From contig JAJFGW010000010.1 in assembly GCA_021775915.1 (NCBI GenBank), positions 1-61,981 of the forward strand: a stretch of 61,981 nucleotides of DNA, written 5' to 3'. Made by a program: the position numbers and the translations under genes. This document shows, in pieces, positions 61,058 through 61,981 of the stretch. The stretch comes from Alphaproteobacteria bacterium (GTDB taxonomy: Bacteria; Pseudomonadota; Alphaproteobacteria; Micavibrionales; Micavibrionaceae). The notes under the pieces are model-generated. The model was given only the letters and a program-made list of their open reading frames with translations, searched no databases and had not been told where the DNA came from. Numbering within the stretch: position 1 is the first letter of the stretch; every line of letters starts with the position of its first letter.

Positions 61058-61138
61058 GTTACTCCCTCTTAATGACTCTTCTGGCTGATTCTCTATCTTT
61101 ATTATATAGTGATTTAAAATAAAGCAGGGGGAAAGAAA

Positions 61139-61849
61139 ATGACAAAACTTGTTTTGTTCGATTGTGACGGCGTTCTTATTAATACTGAAGAGCTCGGCTA
61201 CCATATTCTGAACGATATGCTGGCGCGCGAAGGTATCTCTTACACTCGCGAGGCCTATGTTGAAATGCTGTCCGGTATCACACTTGAAAATTTTTACGAT
61301 TACCTCCGCAAGACCCACCCTGATTTACCTGAAAACTTTGAGCGGGATTTGCAAGCGCGTATTTTGGCCTCTCAGGAAGCGGACATGAAAGTCATAGAGG
61401 GCGTGAGAGCACTGCTTCAGAAGCTGAAAGACAATAATATCCCTTTTGCTGTGTGCTCAAACAGCGGCGCCGAAAGCTTGCTCCGCAAACTCAAAAAAGT
61501 AGGGCTTTATGATGATTTTGTGCCCCATATTTATTCGAAAGATCATGTTGATAACCCTAAGCCTGCCCCCGACATATACGAACATGCTGCGCAAATACGG
61601 CGCATTAAGCCCGAAGACTGTATTGTCGTGGAAGATACTATGACCGGGGTAAGGGCAGGCGTAGCCGCCGGTATGAATGTCATCGGCTTTGTCGGGGAGT
61701 CTCACCGTGATGATAGTGAGGCCGAAATGCTGACAAGTGCCGGAGCTGCCATGATTGCGCTCAGTCCGGCGCAAATATGGGAGCATATCGCTGATTTTGC
61801 GGGCTTAACGCCTCCTTCTCCCTTTAATGGTGGTGATTTAAGCCGTTAA
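61139..61849 (+). CDS. HAD-superfamily phosphatase (phosphoglycolate/beta-phosphoglucomutase-like)
   Basis: 236 aa. HAD motifs in order: [12 protein letters not shown] (motif I, nucleophile Asp9), VCSNSG (motif II), the Lys of [10 protein letters not shown] and [17 protein letters not shown] (motif IV). A helical cap lies between motifs I and II. It belongs to the beta-PGM/phosphatase subgroup; the substrate cannot be named. Strong ribosome-binding site AGGGGGAAAGAAA. Divergent from thyA. Confidence 0.88.
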   Translation: MTKLVLFDCDGVLINTEELGYHILNDMLAREGISYTREAYVEMLSGITLENFYDYLRKTHPDLPENFERDLQARILASQEADMKVIEGVRALLQKLKDNNIPFAVCSNSGAESLLRKLKKVGLYDDFVPHIYSKDHVDNPKPAPDIYEHAAQIRRIKPEDCIVVEDTMTGVRAGVAAGMNVIGFVGESHRDDSEAEMLTSAGAAMIALSPAQIWEHIADFAGLTPPSPFNGGDLSR

Positions 61850-61864
61850 TATAAAGCTATTCTC

Positions 61865-61893
61865 TTGAAAAACAGGGGGTTGTGCCCTATAAT
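61865..61893 (+). promoter_or_regulatory. Strong sigma-70-type promoter of ssrA
   Basis: TTGAAA (61865-61870), a 17-base spacer, and a perfect TATAAT (61888-61893). The expected start is near 61900, just before the permuted tmRNA sequence. Confidence 0.85.
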
Positions 61894-61899
61894 GATTAT

Positions 61900-61981
61900 G
61901 TCAGCTTTTAGTTGACTATGATGCTAAACGCTTTGCGGAATAAGCGTTGTGGACCCGGGGGCAGTACCCGGCAGCTCCACC
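61900..61981 (+). ncRNA. ssrA: tmRNA, first part of a permuted (two-piece) gene; acceptor segment, partial
   Basis: The window ends in CGGCAGCTCCACC, the tRNA-like 3' end of tmRNA without its final A. Before it are a T-arm stem (CCGGG/CCCGG) and a 7-bp stem AACGCTT/AAGCGTT (about 61925-61948). The tRNA-like 3' part directly follows a strong promoter, with no reading frame or 5' tRNA half before it. This means the permuted gene order of alphaproteobacteria, with the coding segment beyond the window. Confidence 0.85.

Overview
The window looks like a chromosomal segment of an alphaproteobacterium of moderate GC. The lineage call rests on the circularly permuted tmRNA gene beginning at the right edge, an FdsGBA-type NAD formate dehydrogenase, a receiver protein with GPDRR-type sequence, and the hflKC/degP and thyA/folA neighbourhoods. 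The order cannot be fixed from this sequence alone. Tryptophanase, tyrosine phenol-lyase, NnrS and formate dehydrogenase together suggest a metabolically flexible, probably facultatively anaerobic organism.

Left part (1-25.4 kb): the end of an rRNA operon (23S 3' end, 5S, terminator) is followed by a tandem tyrosine phenol-lyase/tryptophanase pair with nnrS. Next come a putative metallopeptidase, a secreted protein and a receiver protein lacking its phospho-acceptor. A rightward block holds cmoA, a membrane methyltransferase, a GTP-cyclohydrolase-II-like protein of the URC1 type, a TrpF-like barrel protein and upp, which suggests uracil catabolism or salvage. The leftward fdsG-fdsB-fdsA-fdhD operon follows. 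A rightward, translationally coupled operon then encodes a Ca2+-type P-ATPase, NhaA, a beta-CASP nuclease, an AMP/thymidine phosphorylase and a PRPP-synthase-like protein.

Middle part (25.4-43.0 kb): this is accessory DNA stacked at a tRNA-Thr(UGU) gene. The intact tRNA (minus strand, 42940-43015) is repeated as a 47-bp identical 3' fragment at 30559 and as a decayed fragment at 25415. I read this as two tandem integrations. The older segment (25.4-30.6 kb) carries a TetR-controlled redox/SDR cluster and a tRNA-Asn gene. The younger element (30.56-42.99 kb) has a tyrosine integrase, an AlpA-like regulator, a Toprim primase-like protein and a RepA-like ATPase, a layout typical of satellites or integrative mobilizable elements. 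Its cargo is an HEPN-like protein, a DUF4238 protein, a truncated resolvase, a zinc-hook SMC-like ATPase and two paralogous membrane proteins. Its 1.2-kb intergenic region holds the most interesting signal of the window: a roughly 230-nt structured RNA on the minus strand (37430 to 37200) with its own promoter-like boxes and terminator. Eight pairs in its predicted fold are G.U wobbles that form only on that strand. A 14-bp palindrome occurs three times in the same region, about 300 bp apart.

Right part (43.0-62.0 kb): chromosomal genes resume. They are a GATase/vWA membrane protein and a BatA-type protein without MoxR/DUF58 partners, a large RTX/vWA type I secretion substrate, an orphan FlgC-like protein, several secreted proteins and a repeat protein. 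These are followed by miaA, degP-DUF2065-hflC-hflK, an Mrp-type ATPase, thyA-folA, a HAD phosphatase, and the promoter and first part of the permuted ssrA gene.
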